Shown here piece after piece: positions 17,716-27,711 of a stretch of 64,000 nucleotides of DNA. The position numbers were made by a program, and so were the translations under genes. The first letter of the stretch is position 1. Each line of letters begins with the position of its first letter. The notes under the pieces are model-generated. The model saw nothing but the letters and a program-made list of their open reading frames with translations. It did no database searches and was not told the origin of the DNA. The stretch is from Psychrobacter immobilis (GTDB taxonomy: Bacteria > Pseudomonadota > Gammaproteobacteria > Pseudomonadales > Moraxellaceae), in assembly GCF_904846175.1 (NCBI RefSeq), contig NZ_CAJGZM010000002.1, positions 372,001-436,000 of the forward strand. Reading direction: 5' to 3'.

Positions 17716-18462
17716 CTAAGCGTTTTCAAGCTTAGGACGTGCTTTATCGATGGCTTTTAATAAAGCGTTTTCAAACTCGCCCTCTTTAAACTTAACCAAA
17801 TAAGAATGCGCCGCGCAAAAGTTTCGTACCTCGCGCCATTCATGTGCCAAATTGGTCGCCCAATCACAATATTGCTTGCCAGCATCAGGCTCATCTTTAA
17901 GCGCTTTTTTGGTCGTTGGGTGCAACAAAAGCTCCGGTAATACAGCTTCTAGTAGTTTGGTTGGTGGGCTCATAAAGGTGTCATCGACGTGCAGGCTTTT
18001 ACTGGCAGGATGAAATACCAACAGCGAGCCTGCGTGAATCATCTCATTAGGCGAGATATAGTGAATACCCTCCGATATAGAAAACTTCAGCTCAGAGTAA
18101 CGCTCGGCGACCGCATCGCTTTCGACTAAATCTTCTGCCCATTGAACTTCAGGGATTTTTTTATGATGACGGCGACTGCCATAAAATATCGCTTGCGGGA
18201 AGTCTTTTGCCATTTGCGCGCAGTGTATCGTATGAAAGGGATGGACATTGAGTACTGCCTCGACATCTTGCCCATTATTGGTTAAGGCCATTATCTCATC
18301 GCGTACGTCGCCAGTGAGCTCGTAGCTGTCCAAAAACACAAAGCGCCCTGAGGCTAATTTTATAAGTGAGCATTGGGTGCCTATATTAATGACGCCACCT
18401 AAGCGAAACGTGCCGCGAATATTCCAAAACCCTGCACCCAAATCATGTATTTTATCGGTCAT
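17716..18462 (-). CDS. Metallo-beta-lactamase-fold-like protein of unknown function
   Basis: The 248-residue protein starts with beta-strand-rich sequence (GGVINIGTQCSLIKLASGRFVFLDSYEL) like the opening of metallo-beta-lactamase folds. The usual HxHxDH zinc motif is reduced to NVHPFHTIHC, and a later SLHVDDTFMSPP resembles the family's Asp-containing metal motif. A helical C-terminal half (DWATNLAHEWREVRNFCAAH) completes it. It has no signal peptide. The zinc site seems altered, so catalysis is uncertain. It starts with an ATG behind AAGGAAAAT and ends at the shared terminator. I do not recognise a specific subfamily with certainty. Confidence 0.65.
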   Translation of the reverse strand: MTDKIHDLGAGFWNIRGTFRLGGVINIGTQCSLIKLASGRFVFLDSYELTGDVRDEIMALTNNGQDVEAVLNVHPFHTIHCAQMAKDFPQAIFYGSRRHHKKIPEVQWAEDLVESDAVAERYSELKFSISEGIHYISPNEMIHAGSLLVFHPASKSLHVDDTFMSPPTKLLEAVLPELLLHPTTKKALKDEPDAGKQYCDWATNLAHEWREVRNFCAAHSYLVKFKEGEFENALLKAIDKARPKLENA

Positions 18463-18774
18463 TGATATTTTCCTTAATCGTTATTTTCTGAGTTTTTTCA
18501 TTGTTGGTAATACCAACTAATTATGCATACTTTCTGATTATGATTTTTTAAGGTCGTAAAGTCTGTAAGGAAATAGATATCAGCCATATAGATGTGTAAA
18601 TATTAAAAGCTCTGCTATATGGTCAGTTTGATAGAAAAGGGGTCGTTCAAAATAGCGTTCTGCTGAGATAACTTCTTCTTCCTTCCTTCTGTCCTTGCTT
18701 GCTGTGTGCTTCATACTCCAGTGGCTGCGCAAAATTTATCCCAGCCGTGCTGTATTCTTTTTAGCTTAAATTGA
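18463..18774. other. Intergenic region with a homopurine/homopyrimidine tract
   Basis: About 310 bases with no supported gene. The plus strand has a run of almost only C and T at about 18673-18702, that is, a purine-rich minus strand with GAAGGAAGGAAGAAGAAG-type repeats. The stretch from about 18625 to 18790 differs in texture from neighbouring AT-rich spacers and resembles dispersed Psychrobacter intergenic repeats as I remember them. Confidence 0.4.
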
Positions 18775-19731
18775 CTATATACAATTCTTATAATCGTAGG
18801 CTGATATGCGAGGGCTGCTGCCATAATTTTCATTGTTGCATAAGAATTTATCGAAGCGCATATCACCATTAATGTAACGATGCATCCAAGCAATACCTGG
18901 TTTACTTAGTAATATCTCGTTAAAGCGATAACTTGGACAAAAGTGGCTGCCGTTTTTTATCTCAATCTTCATTTTTGGCCCAGCAGCAGTATTATAAAAA
19001 GGACTGCTATACTTCTTATTGGAAGCAATACGGTCGTTCTGGCAGGTGATAAATAAAGCGGGCGTGTCCATAGTGCCATAGTCTTTATCATGATAGGGCG
19101 TTTGCGGAATAATGGCGCGGACGTCACTGCGCTTGGTCGCTAACTGCAGCGCGCCACCACCGCCCATTGACCAACCGATAGCGCCCAAACGAGTGCTATC
19201 TATTTGCGCACCCACCGTACTGTCGCTAAGCATATGGTCGAGGGCGGTACTTAGTTGGGTCGCTCGGCTATCTGGGTCATCATAAATAGAGTTGGTATCG
19301 ATAGTAATCACCACAAAGCCCCAAGATGCGAGACGCGGGCCCCACCATTTAATAGACGCTTCGTAAGACACATAACCAGGAATGACTGCGATGCCGCCTA
19401 ACAGACCACAGTCACCAGCATTGGTTGGATAATGAATGGTTCCGCCACCAAAGCCATTTGCCAGCTGCCGAAGAACGGGTTTACTAGCCACAGTAAAAGG
19501 ACCGTTATCACGCTTAGCTGACAGTTCAGCTGCAGTAATGACACTGTCAGAGATGCATTTTGATGTAGTGGTTGAGGCTTCTTTGGTCGATAGGGTGACG
19601 GTTGACAGCTCTTTGATTGTTAGCTTTTCAATTGGGACTATTTGTTCTGTTGTGACCGCTGCCACATTCATAGAAAAAATCAGTGTGCCTGTAGCAGTAA
19701 TTAATCTTAAATAAAAAGGGGTGTTTAACAT
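18775..19731 (-). CDS. Secreted PETase-like polyester hydrolase/lipase (alpha/beta hydrolase)
   Basis: The 318-residue protein has a signal peptide (residues 1-25, MLNTPFYLRL...MNVAA) and a linker of about 50 residues. A cutinase-like catalytic domain homologous to Ideonella PETase and Moraxella lipase 1 follows (IKWWGPRLAS, GFVVITIDTNS, GWSMGGGG). The triad is Ser188, Asp233, His263; oxyanion residues are Tyr120 and Met189. Cys230-Cys265 and Cys298-Cys317 match the two PETase disulfides. The PETase Trp185 position is Tyr213 and the Ser238 position is Phe264, so it is closest to type IIa. Cys59 and Cys108 are extra. It probably acts outside the cell on esters or aliphatic polyesters; activity on PET is untested. 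Confidence 0.88.
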   Translation of the reverse strand: MLNTPFYLRLITATGTLIFSMNVAAVTTEQIVPIEKLTIKELSTVTLSTKEASTTTSKCISDSVITAAELSAKRDNGPFTVASKPVLRQLANGFGGGTIHYPTNAGDCGLLGGIAVIPGYVSYEASIKWWGPRLASWGFVVITIDTNSIYDDPDSRATQLSTALDHMLSDSTVGAQIDSTRLGAIGWSMGGGGALQLATKRSDVRAIIPQTPYHDKDYGTMDTPALFITCQNDRIASNKKYSSPFYNTAAGPKMKIEIKNGSHFCPSYRFNEILLSKPGIAWMHRYINGDMRFDKFLCNNENYGSSPRISAYDYKNCI

Positions 19732-20146
19732 GATAAATGGTCTGTTATATGAGGTTTTCTTTTATAACCTATGTTGTTTTAGGGCTTAAGTTGGTCTGTG
19801 GTTTATGCTCTACAGTCGATAAAGTAGAAATCTCAATTAGATACGTCAAGGTAAAACAATAATAGGCAGTAATCTGTTAGCTGTCAAAAATATCAGTTAC
19901 CTCTAGAGTTTTAAACCTAGCATAGCTTTTTAGTTATAAGCGCTTTAATCATAAGTACTTTAACAATAACTGGTTTCATAAAAGGCATTGCGAATAACAC
20001 ACCGAAACCTGAGTCTGGTATTTGGTGTGATAAAATCATCAATCACGCATCGTTTTACGGTAAGCCATGTGCTCTATTATTGCGATATCAAATGCTATCG
20101 CTCCATTTCTATCACCCATGCCCTATATAGCTTCAGCTAAAAAAAG
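19732..20146. other. Intergenic region between the PETase-like and MFS genes
   Basis: About 415 bases, AT-rich, probably holding divergent promoters. A hairpin with arms CACACC (19998-20003) and GGTGTG (20024-20029), and further inner pairing, lies about 120 bases before the MFS gene. No gene was seen. Confidence 0.55.
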
Positions 20147-21454
20147 GTGTCCAATATAGTCAGTGCTACTTTGAATAATAATATAAATAACAGTATAGAT
20201 AACAACATCAATATTAACGGCAATGGCGAAGATAACAGCTACATCAGCCGCCGTATGCAAGCACCCAATAAGCCAGTGCCATTTGATGCCCCTTCTTGGG
20301 TACTGAAGCTGACGATTGGCTTGATTGGGATGTTTGCTTTTTTGCAGGTGTATTCTATTCAGGCTATTTTGCCGGTATTGATGGTGGATTTTTCGGCAAC
20401 TGAGGTGCAGGCAGGTATGATCGTCGGTGCCACTATATTGGCGATTGCGATTATGTCGCCATTTTTGGGCATGCTTTCGGATGCCGTGGGGCGCAAATCA
20501 TTTATCGTGGGGGCGTTATTGTTTTTAGCGATACCCACTGCGTTAATTGCCCAAAGCCCAGATATTGGTTGGATGGGCATGTGGCGGTTTATGCAGGGAT
20601 TGTCTGTACCAGGTATTACGGTGGTGACGATTGCTTATATCGGTGAAGAGTTTGAGGGACGTGCGGTCACTGAGCTGATGTCGTTTTATGTATCAGGTTC
20701 GGTACTTGGCGGCTTTATGGGGCGTTTTTTACTTGGGCACTTGCATGAGCTGATTGGTTGGCGTGCCGGATACTATGTGATGGCAGCGATGACACTTATC
20801 GGGGCGCTATGGGTGGGTAAAATGCTACCAGCATCACGGCATTTTGTCGCCAATCCCAATTTTCGTTCAGCCATGCAGACGCTTGGTGAGCATTTAGTCA
20901 ACCGCTATGTCGTCACGTCCTGCTTACTCGGTGCTTGCGTGTTGTTCTCGTTGGTAGGCTGTTTTACCTTTATTAATTTGCATCTTGCAGGCACGCCTTA
21001 TGCATTAAGCACAGGTGCGCTTGCCAATATTTTTGCCGTGTATTTAATTGGCGTTATTATTACGCCATTGTCGACGACGTTGCTCCGCCGCTTTGGTTCG
21101 GCGCGTACAGTTCGGGTAGCGGTTATTATATCGATGCTTGGCGTGCTCTTAACGCTAGTGACACCGCTTTGGGGGATAGTGATAGGGCTTGCTGTCATGT
21201 CCACCGGCGTCTTTATTACCCAAGCTGCTACCATCAGCTATATCGCAGTCAATGTCAAAAAAGGACGCTCATTGGCGTCGGGCTTATATTATATGGGCTA
21301 TTACGCAGGCGGTACGATGGGTGCATGGCTATGCGGTATCGCTTATACGCGTGGGCAATGGTCGCTGACCGTTTGGTTATTATTGTTTGTGCAAGTGCTG
21401 GCATTATTGGTCGCCAGTATTGGGATGATTAAAACAAACCCTCGTACGAATTAA
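20147..21454 (+). CDS. MFS transporter, YnfM-like drug:H+ antiporter type
   Basis: A 435-residue inner-membrane permease with 12 hydrophobic helices. The loop 2-3 motif of the major facilitator superfamily is present (GMLSDAVGRKSFIVGALLF), along with the QGLSVPGITVV segment and an RFGSARTVRVAV central loop, as in E. coli YnfM. The GTG at 20147 is the first in-frame start after a stop and sits directly behind AAAAAGG, which leaves no normal spacing. The alternative ATG at 20255 lacks a ribosome site. The intervening 36 residues are an Asn-rich, low-complexity cytoplasmic tail. Substrate unknown. Confidence 0.88.
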   Translation: MSNIVSATLNNNINNSIDNNININGNGEDNSYISRRMQAPNKPVPFDAPSWVLKLTIGLIGMFAFLQVYSIQAILPVLMVDFSATEVQAGMIVGATILAIAIMSPFLGMLSDAVGRKSFIVGALLFLAIPTALIAQSPDIGWMGMWRFMQGLSVPGITVVTIAYIGEEFEGRAVTELMSFYVSGSVLGGFMGRFLLGHLHELIGWRAGYYVMAAMTLIGALWVGKMLPASRHFVANPNFRSAMQTLGEHLVNRYVVTSCLLGACVLFSLVGCFTFINLHLAGTPYALSTGALANIFAVYLIGVIITPLSTTLLRRFGSARTVRVAVIISMLGVLLTLVTPLWGIVIGLAVMSTGVFITQAATISYIAVNVKKGRSLASGLYYMGYYAGGTMGAWLCGIAYTRGQWSLTVWLLLFVQVLALLVASIGMIKTNPRTN

Positions 21455-21782
21455 GAGGATTTTTTCTAACCTTTGATACCACGTTTTTTAACTTAACTCT
21501 ACATCGTCATACCATAACTTGCCATAACACAATAACCTAAGTATTTAAATGTTTATCAAAGAACTTATAGTCGTAAGATACTTACGCAAGCACGCTTTAC
21601 ATGCCTTAAGTTTTTTCTTACTATCAATGGAGCTTATCAAGCATGATGATAAGCGTTGCCATCAGTTATAGCAGCGTGTATACCGATGATAATAGTTAGC
21701 GATGTGATAAAAATGCCCTCTTTTCTAAAACATGTTAAAGGTAATTTAAAATAATTAAACCATCCACAAGGAAGTTAAATCT
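21455..21782. other. Intergenic region upstream of the acyl-CoA ligase gene
   Basis: About 330 bases. Only a small palindrome CGTAAG-ATA-CTTACG (21572-21586) stands out. No gene, no clear terminator. Confidence 0.5.
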
Positions 21783-23453
21783 ATGTCAAATATTTATCAT
21801 AGTGCGCCGTCAGCCTACGATTATCCGTTAATTATTAAGCAACTATTAAACCGTGCCAAAACGGTGTCGCTAGAGCAAGAAATCGTTTATGCCGATAAAA
21901 AGCGCTTCACTTATAAAGAGTTGTTTGGGCGTATCAATCGCTTAGCCAATGTCTTGGCAAGTTTGAATCTTGATGCCGGTGATGTGATTGCGGTCATGGA
22001 TTGGGACAGTCATCGCTACTTAGAATCGTATTTTGCCATACCAATGTCAGAGTATATCCTGCAAACCGTTAATATCCGTCTGTCGCCCGAAAAAATTCTC
22101 TATACCATCAATCATGCTAAGCCTAAAGTACTACTACTCAATTCTGAATTTGCGCCATTGGTGAAAGATTATCAGTTTGAAAACTCCAGCATTGAGCATA
22201 TTATTTGGCTCGATGACAATGGGGTATCTTACGAAGGCGTCTTCGGTGGTAACCAAAACCGCGTTACAGGTGAGTATGAGGCATTGTTAGAGGCGGCCAA
22301 TAGCGAATTTGATTTCCCAGATTTTGATGAAAACACCATTGCTACTACTTTTTATACTTCAGGCACGACCGGCGATCCAAAAGGTGTGTTCTTTAGCCAT
22401 CGCCAATTGGTATTACATACCCTCACAGAGGCGGCGACATTGGGTATGCTGCCCAACAAGCAAGGCGTCAGTTACGGCGATGTTTATATGCCAATGACGC
22501 CGATGTTCCACGTTCATGCATGGGGCTTCCCTTTTACAGCCACTATGGTAGGGCTAAAGCAGGTCTATCCAGGTCGCTATGCGCCCGATGTGTTGATGGA
22601 TTTGATTATCAATGAAAAGGTCAGTATCACCCATTGCGTACCAACTATTTTGCAAATGGTACTTAAAGAAGCGCAAGATCGCGAGGCCAGTTTTAATGGT
22701 CTAAAAATGATTATCGGTGGTTCTAAACTGACTGAAGGGTTAGCAAAAGCAGCGTTGGCGCAAGGTATTGAAGTTTATACTGGCTATGGTATGTCAGAGA
22801 CGGCACCCCTTATTAGCTTGACAGAATTTAGTCTCGATGAGCCTGAGATGTCTGAAGAAGAAGATATTGCTCGCCGTTGTATGACTGGTAAGCCGGTGCT
22901 GATGGTCGATGCTCAAATATGGAATACCAACAATGAATCGGTTGGTACCGGTAAAGATCATACGGGCGAGTTGGTGCTGCGTGCCCCTTGGCTAACGCAG
23001 AGCTATCTAAAGAATGACGATGCGGGTAAAGAGCTGTGGGAAAATGGCTATATGCATACCCAAGATATCGCCTACATCCAACCTGATGGTTATATCAAAA
23101 TCACCGATCGTCTAAAAGATGTCATCAAGTCAGGTGGCGAGTGGATATCATCATTAGAAATTGAGACGATTTTATCCTTGCATCCAGCGGTGGCTGATGT
23201 GTCAGTGATTGGCGTACGTGATAAGCAGTGGGGCGAGCGTCCGCTAGCCTTGATTGTGCTCAAACCTGCTTGCCAAGATACCAGCGCTGATGACATCAAA
23301 GCGATTGCTGAGCAGGCAGTAGAGCGCGGTATTATTCCTAAATATGGTGTGCCTAGTCAGTTTAAGTTTGTCGATGAGCTACCTAAAACCTCTGTTGGTA
23401 AACATGACAAAAAAGTTATGCGTGAGATGTATGGTAATCAGACTGAGGTGTAA
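21783..23453 (+). CDS. Fatty acyl-CoA ligase (AMP-binding, AlkK-like)
   Basis: A 556-residue adenylate-forming enzyme. The P-loop FYTSGTTGDPKGVFFSH lies at about residue 190, the A5 motif is GYGMSETAPLI (about 338), the hinge-region motif is DRLKDVIKSGGEWISS, and the catalytic lysine is in PKTSVGKHDKK near the end. Length and sequence fit the medium/long-chain acyl-CoA ligases related to AlkK of Pseudomonas. It activates a carboxylic acid to its CoA ester. The genes that follow encode propionyl-CoA synthetase and valine breakdown, so a branched or short acid is possible. AAGGAAG precedes the ATG. Confidence 0.9.
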   Translation: MSNIYHSAPSAYDYPLIIKQLLNRAKTVSLEQEIVYADKKRFTYKELFGRINRLANVLASLNLDAGDVIAVMDWDSHRYLESYFAIPMSEYILQTVNIRLSPEKILYTINHAKPKVLLLNSEFAPLVKDYQFENSSIEHIIWLDDNGVSYEGVFGGNQNRVTGEYEALLEAANSEFDFPDFDENTIATTFYTSGTTGDPKGVFFSHRQLVLHTLTEAATLGMLPNKQGVSYGDVYMPMTPMFHVHAWGFPFTATMVGLKQVYPGRYAPDVLMDLIINEKVSITHCVPTILQMVLKEAQDREASFNGLKMIIGGSKLTEGLAKAALAQGIEVYTGYGMSETAPLISLTEFSLDEPEMSEEEDIARRCMTGKPVLMVDAQIWNTNNESVGTGKDHTGELVLRAPWLTQSYLKNDDAGKELWENGYMHTQDIAYIQPDGYIKITDRLKDVIKSGGEWISSLEIETILSLHPAVADVSVIGVRDKQWGERPLALIVLKPACQDTSADDIKAIAEQAVERGIIPKYGVPSQFKFVDELPKTSVGKHDKKVMREMYGNQTEV

Positions 23454-23673
23454 TGGTTTAGGGAGTGGTCGGCTTTTAAACATACTTACGCCTAGCAAAA
23501 TATCGAATGGCTTACGTTCTTAATAGTTGACCTTTATCGTTCGCTCTGCTACATTTTAAACCGATACATAACGTATCGGTTTTTTAGTTCTGGCCGGGAT
23601 AGCCAGTCTTATATTATGATATTATCGGATACATATATCGCATCACCCATCATTTATGCTAAGGACAGCTATT

Positions 23674-25719
23674 ATGAGCGAGCAAACCGCCACTGCAGTG
23701 ACCAACCAAACTTCAACCCAGACCTCTCAAGCGCCAACTAACAATCAAACCTTTGCTGATATTTATCGCTCCTCTATTGAAAATAAAGCGCAGTTTTGGG
23801 CAGAGCAAGCTAAGCGTATTTATTGGCATAAAGAGCCTGAGCAAATTCTTGATGACAGCAATTTGCCGTTTGCCAAATGGTACGTCGGCGGTGAAACCAA
23901 TCTCTGCTATAACTGTGTCGATCGTCACCTTGAAGAACGCGCAGAGCAGGATGCTTTTATCTGGCTCTCATCTGAGATTAATCAAGAATTAATAGAAACC
24001 TTCCCCGCTGTGGTTAATGCGTTTAAAGATTTGGGCAATAACGTTGAGTTTTATACTGACTATACCAAGCGTCGCCTGACTTACAACGATCTTTATAAAG
24101 AAGTCAATTATTTCGCAGATGTACTACAGCGTCACGGTATTAAGCAAGGCGATCGCGTCATTATCTATATGCCGATGATACTAGAAGCCGCTTACGCGAT
24201 GTTAGCCTGCGCTCGTATTGGTGCGGTGCATTCAGTGGTGTTTGGTGGCTTTGCCGCGCATAATCTGGCTATTCGTATGGATGATGCCGAAGCAAAAATG
24301 GTTATCACTGTCGATGCAGGTCTGCGAGGCGGTAAAGTTATTAATTATAAGAGCCTCGTCAATCAAGGCGTCGAGCAAGCAACAGTCAAGCCAGAGCATG
24401 TATTAGTCGTTAATCGCGGTGTGTTGCCGTTTGAGAAAAAAGCTATTGATGTGGATTATGCAACCCAGCGCCGCATCAGCTGTGAAGCCAGTGCTATTGT
24501 CGAACCAGTTTGGTTAGAATCTAACACGCCCTCTTATTTGCTTTATACCTCAGGTACCACTGGTACGCCAAAAGGCGTGCAACGCGATACCGGCGGTCAT
24601 GCAGTGGCACTGACGACGTCGATGGATTATATCTACGATGGCAAGGCGGGCGAGACGTTTTGGGCAATATCAGATATCGGCTGGGCCGTTGGGCATTCTT
24701 ATACCATTTATGCACCATTGCTCGCTGGCATGACCAGTATCATGTATGAAGGCTTACCGCATCGCCCAAATCCAGGTATCTGGTGGCGCATTGTCGAAGC
24801 CAATAAAGTGAATATCTTATTCACCGCACCGACCGGTGTACGTATGCTCAAAAAACAAGATGAGACTTGGATGACGCGCTATGATGTTTCAAGCGTCAAG
24901 TCGTTCTTTTTAGCAGGTGAGCCACTTGATGAGTCAACGGCCAATTGGCTGACTAAACATTTAGGGGTGCCAATTTTAGATCATTACTGGCAGACAGAAT
25001 CGGGTTGGCCGATTCTAAGTAATACGCCCAAGTTTAATCATAAACCGCACAAACAAGGCTCACCGGGATATCCCATGTATGGCTATGATACGCATGTCAT
25101 TAATGAAGAAACAGGCGAGCCTTGTGCTGCAGGTGAAAAAGGTCTGCTAGCGATTCGTGCACCACTGCCGCCCGGTTGTCTCACCACAGTATGGCGTAAT
25201 GACGAGCGCTTTATTAGCAGTTATTTTGGTTTATTTGACGGCAAGCAATACTCGACCTCAGACTATGCCGTGACTGACAAAGACGGTTATTTTTATATAT
25301 TAGGACGTACCGATGATGTGATTAACGTTGCCGGTCATCGTATTGGGACGCAAGAGATTGAAGAGGCGATCAGTACCCATCCAGAAATGGCGGAGTGTGC
25401 GGTCGTCGGTATCCAAGATGAGTTAAAAGGCGAATTGCCCATCGCCTTCTGTGTGCTCAAAGATCACGAGCAAGTGGCAACGACAGAAAACCGCTTCCGC
25501 ATTGAGCAGCAGGTCATTGGTGCAGTGGTCAAATCCCTTGGCGGTATTGCAAGGCCAGCGGCGATTTATTTCCCGCAAGCATTACCAAAGACGCGTTCTG
25601 GTAAAATCTTACGCCGTGCTATTCGTGCTTTAGCAGAAGGTAATGAGACAGGTGATATGTCTACACTGGATAATCCAACAGCGATTGAGGCCATTAAACA
25701 GTCTATGAAAGATTACTAA
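23674..25719 (+). CDS. prpE: Propionyl-CoA synthetase (acetyl-CoA synthetase family)
   Basis: PrpE activates propionate to propionyl-CoA via an adenylate. The protein has the PrpE-type N terminus (FADIYRSSIENKAQFWAEQA), the P-loop YTSGTTGTPKGVQRDTGGH typical of PrpE, the W-rich substrate pocket region (DIGWAVGHSYTIYAPLLAG), and the catalytic lysine in LPKTRSGKILRR. I place the start at 23674 (681 residues) because AAGGA lies at the right distance before it; the ATG at 23656 overlaps that site. A terminator follows. Propionyl-CoA is also the product of the MmsA reaction encoded next. Confidence 0.92.
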   Translation: MSEQTATAVTNQTSTQTSQAPTNNQTFADIYRSSIENKAQFWAEQAKRIYWHKEPEQILDDSNLPFAKWYVGGETNLCYNCVDRHLEERAEQDAFIWLSSEINQELIETFPAVVNAFKDLGNNVEFYTDYTKRRLTYNDLYKEVNYFADVLQRHGIKQGDRVIIYMPMILEAAYAMLACARIGAVHSVVFGGFAAHNLAIRMDDAEAKMVITVDAGLRGGKVINYKSLVNQGVEQATVKPEHVLVVNRGVLPFEKKAIDVDYATQRRISCEASAIVEPVWLESNTPSYLLYTSGTTGTPKGVQRDTGGHAVALTTSMDYIYDGKAGETFWAISDIGWAVGHSYTIYAPLLAGMTSIMYEGLPHRPNPGIWWRIVEANKVNILFTAPTGVRMLKKQDETWMTRYDVSSVKSFFLAGEPLDESTANWLTKHLGVPILDHYWQTESGWPILSNTPKFNHKPHKQGSPGYPMYGYDTHVINEETGEPCAAGEKGLLAIRAPLPPGCLTTVWRNDERFISSYFGLFDGKQYSTSDYAVTDKDGYFYILGRTDDVINVAGHRIGTQEIEEAISTHPEMAECAVVGIQDELKGELPIAFCVLKDHEQVATTENRFRIEQQVIGAVVKSLGGIARPAAIYFPQALPKTRSGKILRRAIRALAEGNETGDMSTLDNPTAIEAIKQSMKDY

Positions 25720-26024
25720 GCACATTTTTAGCTATATTTTAAAATAGCCTTTATCTAAAAAAGCTCATGAATCGTCATGGGCTTTTTTATTGTCGCCAAT
25801 AATTTACTGGTAATGATAAAGAAATCGGACATTAACATTAACTTTGCTAAAAGCAACATAAAGAGCTTGACCCTAAAATTGTTTTATTGTTATAGTCAAT
25901 AACGATACAAAATAAATCATTTTAAAATTATATTTGATTGCTAAAAACTTATTATTTTTAACATCTTTTACGCACACGAAGACACCGTCACACGGCAGTC
26001 CGGTAAACAAGATAAGGAAATCTT
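25720..26024. other. Spacer with terminator and mmsA control region
   Basis: 305 bases holding the prpE terminator and AT-rich DNA ahead of mmsA. A GATAAGGAAATCTT ribosome site region precedes the mmsA ATG. No clear operator for the IclR protein was found. Confidence 0.55.
25755..25790 (+). terminator. Terminator after prpE
   Basis: AAAAAAGCTCATGA pairs with TCATGGGCTTTTTT (one G-T pair) around ATCG, ending in a T-run. Confidence 0.85.
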
Positions 26025-27509
26025 ATGCACCACGTTCAGCAGCTCATCAATGGTCAATTTGTTGATTCTAATACTAGCGAATGGATTGATATTACCGATC
26101 CTGCCACGCAGGAAGTCATCGCTAAAGTTCCGCAAACCACCGATGATGAGATTAACCAAGCAGTCGCGGCCGCTCAAACGGCTTTTCAAACTTGGCGAAA
26201 AACGCCAATTACCACCCGCGCCCGTATCTTCTTAAGGTATCAAGCATTGATACGTGAACATATGGACGAGCTGGCAGAAATCTTAACGGCCGAGCAAGGC
26301 AAAACGATTGCTGATGCGCGCGGTGATGTATTTCGTGGCTTAGAAGTGGTTGAGCATGCCGCTGGTATTGCTAACTTGCAGATTGGTGATTTCGTTGAAA
26401 ACGTCGCCTCAGGCGTTGATACTTACAGCATTTGGCAGCCACTTGGCGTCTGCGCAGGCATTACACCGTTTAACTTTCCAGCGATGATTCCGTTATGGAT
26501 GTTCCCAATGGCGATTGCCACGGGCAACACCTTTATCCTTAAGCCTTCTGAACAAGATCCTATGGTCACTATGCGTTTGGTTGAGCTAGCCGTTGAAGCG
26601 GGTGTGCCTGAAGGCGTACTAAACGTGGTTCATGGTGGCAAGGCGACGGTTGATGCTATTTGTGATCACCCAGACATCAAAGCGGTTTCATTTGTTGGCT
26701 CTACCAATGTCGGTAAACACGTCTATGAGCGTGCTAGTAAATCGGGCAAACGTGCTCAGTGTATGATGGGCGCAAAAAATCACGGTGTTATCCTGCCAGA
26801 TGCCAATAAAGAGCAAACGCTTAATCAGCTAGCGGGTGCTGCCTTTGGTGCTGCTGGGCAACGTTGTATGGCGCTGTCAGTCGTGGTACTAGTAGGTGCA
26901 GCAGGTGAGTGGATTGATGATATCAAAGCCAAATCTGAAGGCTTGGTTGTATCAGCGGGTAAGCATGATAAAGATTTAGGTCCGCTGATTTCTCCTGCGG
27001 CAAAAGCCCGCGTCGAGCATTTGATTGGTACTGGTGTAGAAGAAGGGGCTAGTTTGATTCTTGATGGTCGCGGTATTACGGTTGAAGGTTATGAGAAGGG
27101 CAACTTTGTAGGACCTACTATCTTTGATAACGTCACTGCGGATATGCAAATTTATAAAGAAGAAATCTTTGGACCTGTACTGTGTATCATGCGTGCAGCC
27201 GACCTTGATGAAGCGATTGAGCTGCTAAATGCCAATCCACATGGTAATGGTACCGCTATCTTTACCCAGTCAGGGGCTGCTGCGCATAAGTTCCAACAGG
27301 ATGTGCAAGTGGGTCAAATCGGTATTAACTTGCCAATTCCTGTGCCACTACCAATGTTCTCATTCTCAGGCTCGCGTGCTAGTAAACTTGGTGATCTCGG
27401 TCCTTATGGTAAGCAGGCTGTGCAATTCTATACTCAAACCAAGACCGTTACAGCGCGCTGGTTTGATGATGAGGCGAGCCGCGGGGTTAATACCACTATT
27501 TCAATTTAA
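26025..27509 (+). CDS. mmsA: CoA-acylating methylmalonate-semialdehyde dehydrogenase
   Basis: MmsA turns methylmalonate semialdehyde into propionyl-CoA at the end of valine (and thymine) breakdown. The 494-residue protein has the aldehyde dehydrogenase fold with Asn150 region TPFNFP, cofactor loop [11 protein letters not shown], and nucleophile Cys281 in [11 protein letters not shown]. The usual general-base Glu is replaced ([13 protein letters not shown]), which is the hallmark of this CoA-dependent branch. It heads a run of five same-strand valine genes ending at 32080. Gaps of about 40-200 bases between them allow an operon with internal promoters. Confidence 0.95.
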   Translation: MHHVQQLINGQFVDSNTSEWIDITDPATQEVIAKVPQTTDDEINQAVAAAQTAFQTWRKTPITTRARIFLRYQALIREHMDELAEILTAEQGKTIADARGDVFRGLEVVEHAAGIANLQIGDFVENVASGVDTYSIWQPLGVCAGITPFNFPAMIPLWMFPMAIATGNTFILKPSEQDPMVTMRLVELAVEAGVPEGVLNVVHGGKATVDAICDHPDIKAVSFVGSTNVGKHVYERASKSGKRAQCMMGAKNHGVILPDANKEQTLNQLAGAAFGAAGQRCMALSVVVLVGAAGEWIDDIKAKSEGLVVSAGKHDKDLGPLISPAAKARVEHLIGTGVEEGASLILDGRGITVEGYEKGNFVGPTIFDNVTADMQIYKEEIFGPVLCIMRAADLDEAIELLNANPHGNGTAIFTQSGAAAHKFQQDVQVGQIGINLPIPVPLPMFSFSGSRASKLGDLGPYGKQAVQFYTQTKTVTARWFDDEASRGVNTTISI

Positions 27510-27711
27510 TCATTAATTCACTATATTAGCGGTGTAACGTCCATCTTGTTTACTATAGTTTTTTAAACATTAATGCATGATTTTGTGATTTTCGTTATGC
27601 CGCTGCTATTATGAGTGACATTCATAAGTGGCATTATAGAAGTGACTTTAAATTGATACTTTACTAAACTCTCTCCACCATATTTGCTTTTTTAAGCACA
27701 AGGATGACCCT

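Noticed and set aside
18711..18893. 60-codon minus-strand frame overlapping the end of the PETase-like gene
   Set aside because: Most of it is the PETase gene read in another frame; the rest falls in the suspected intergenic repeat.
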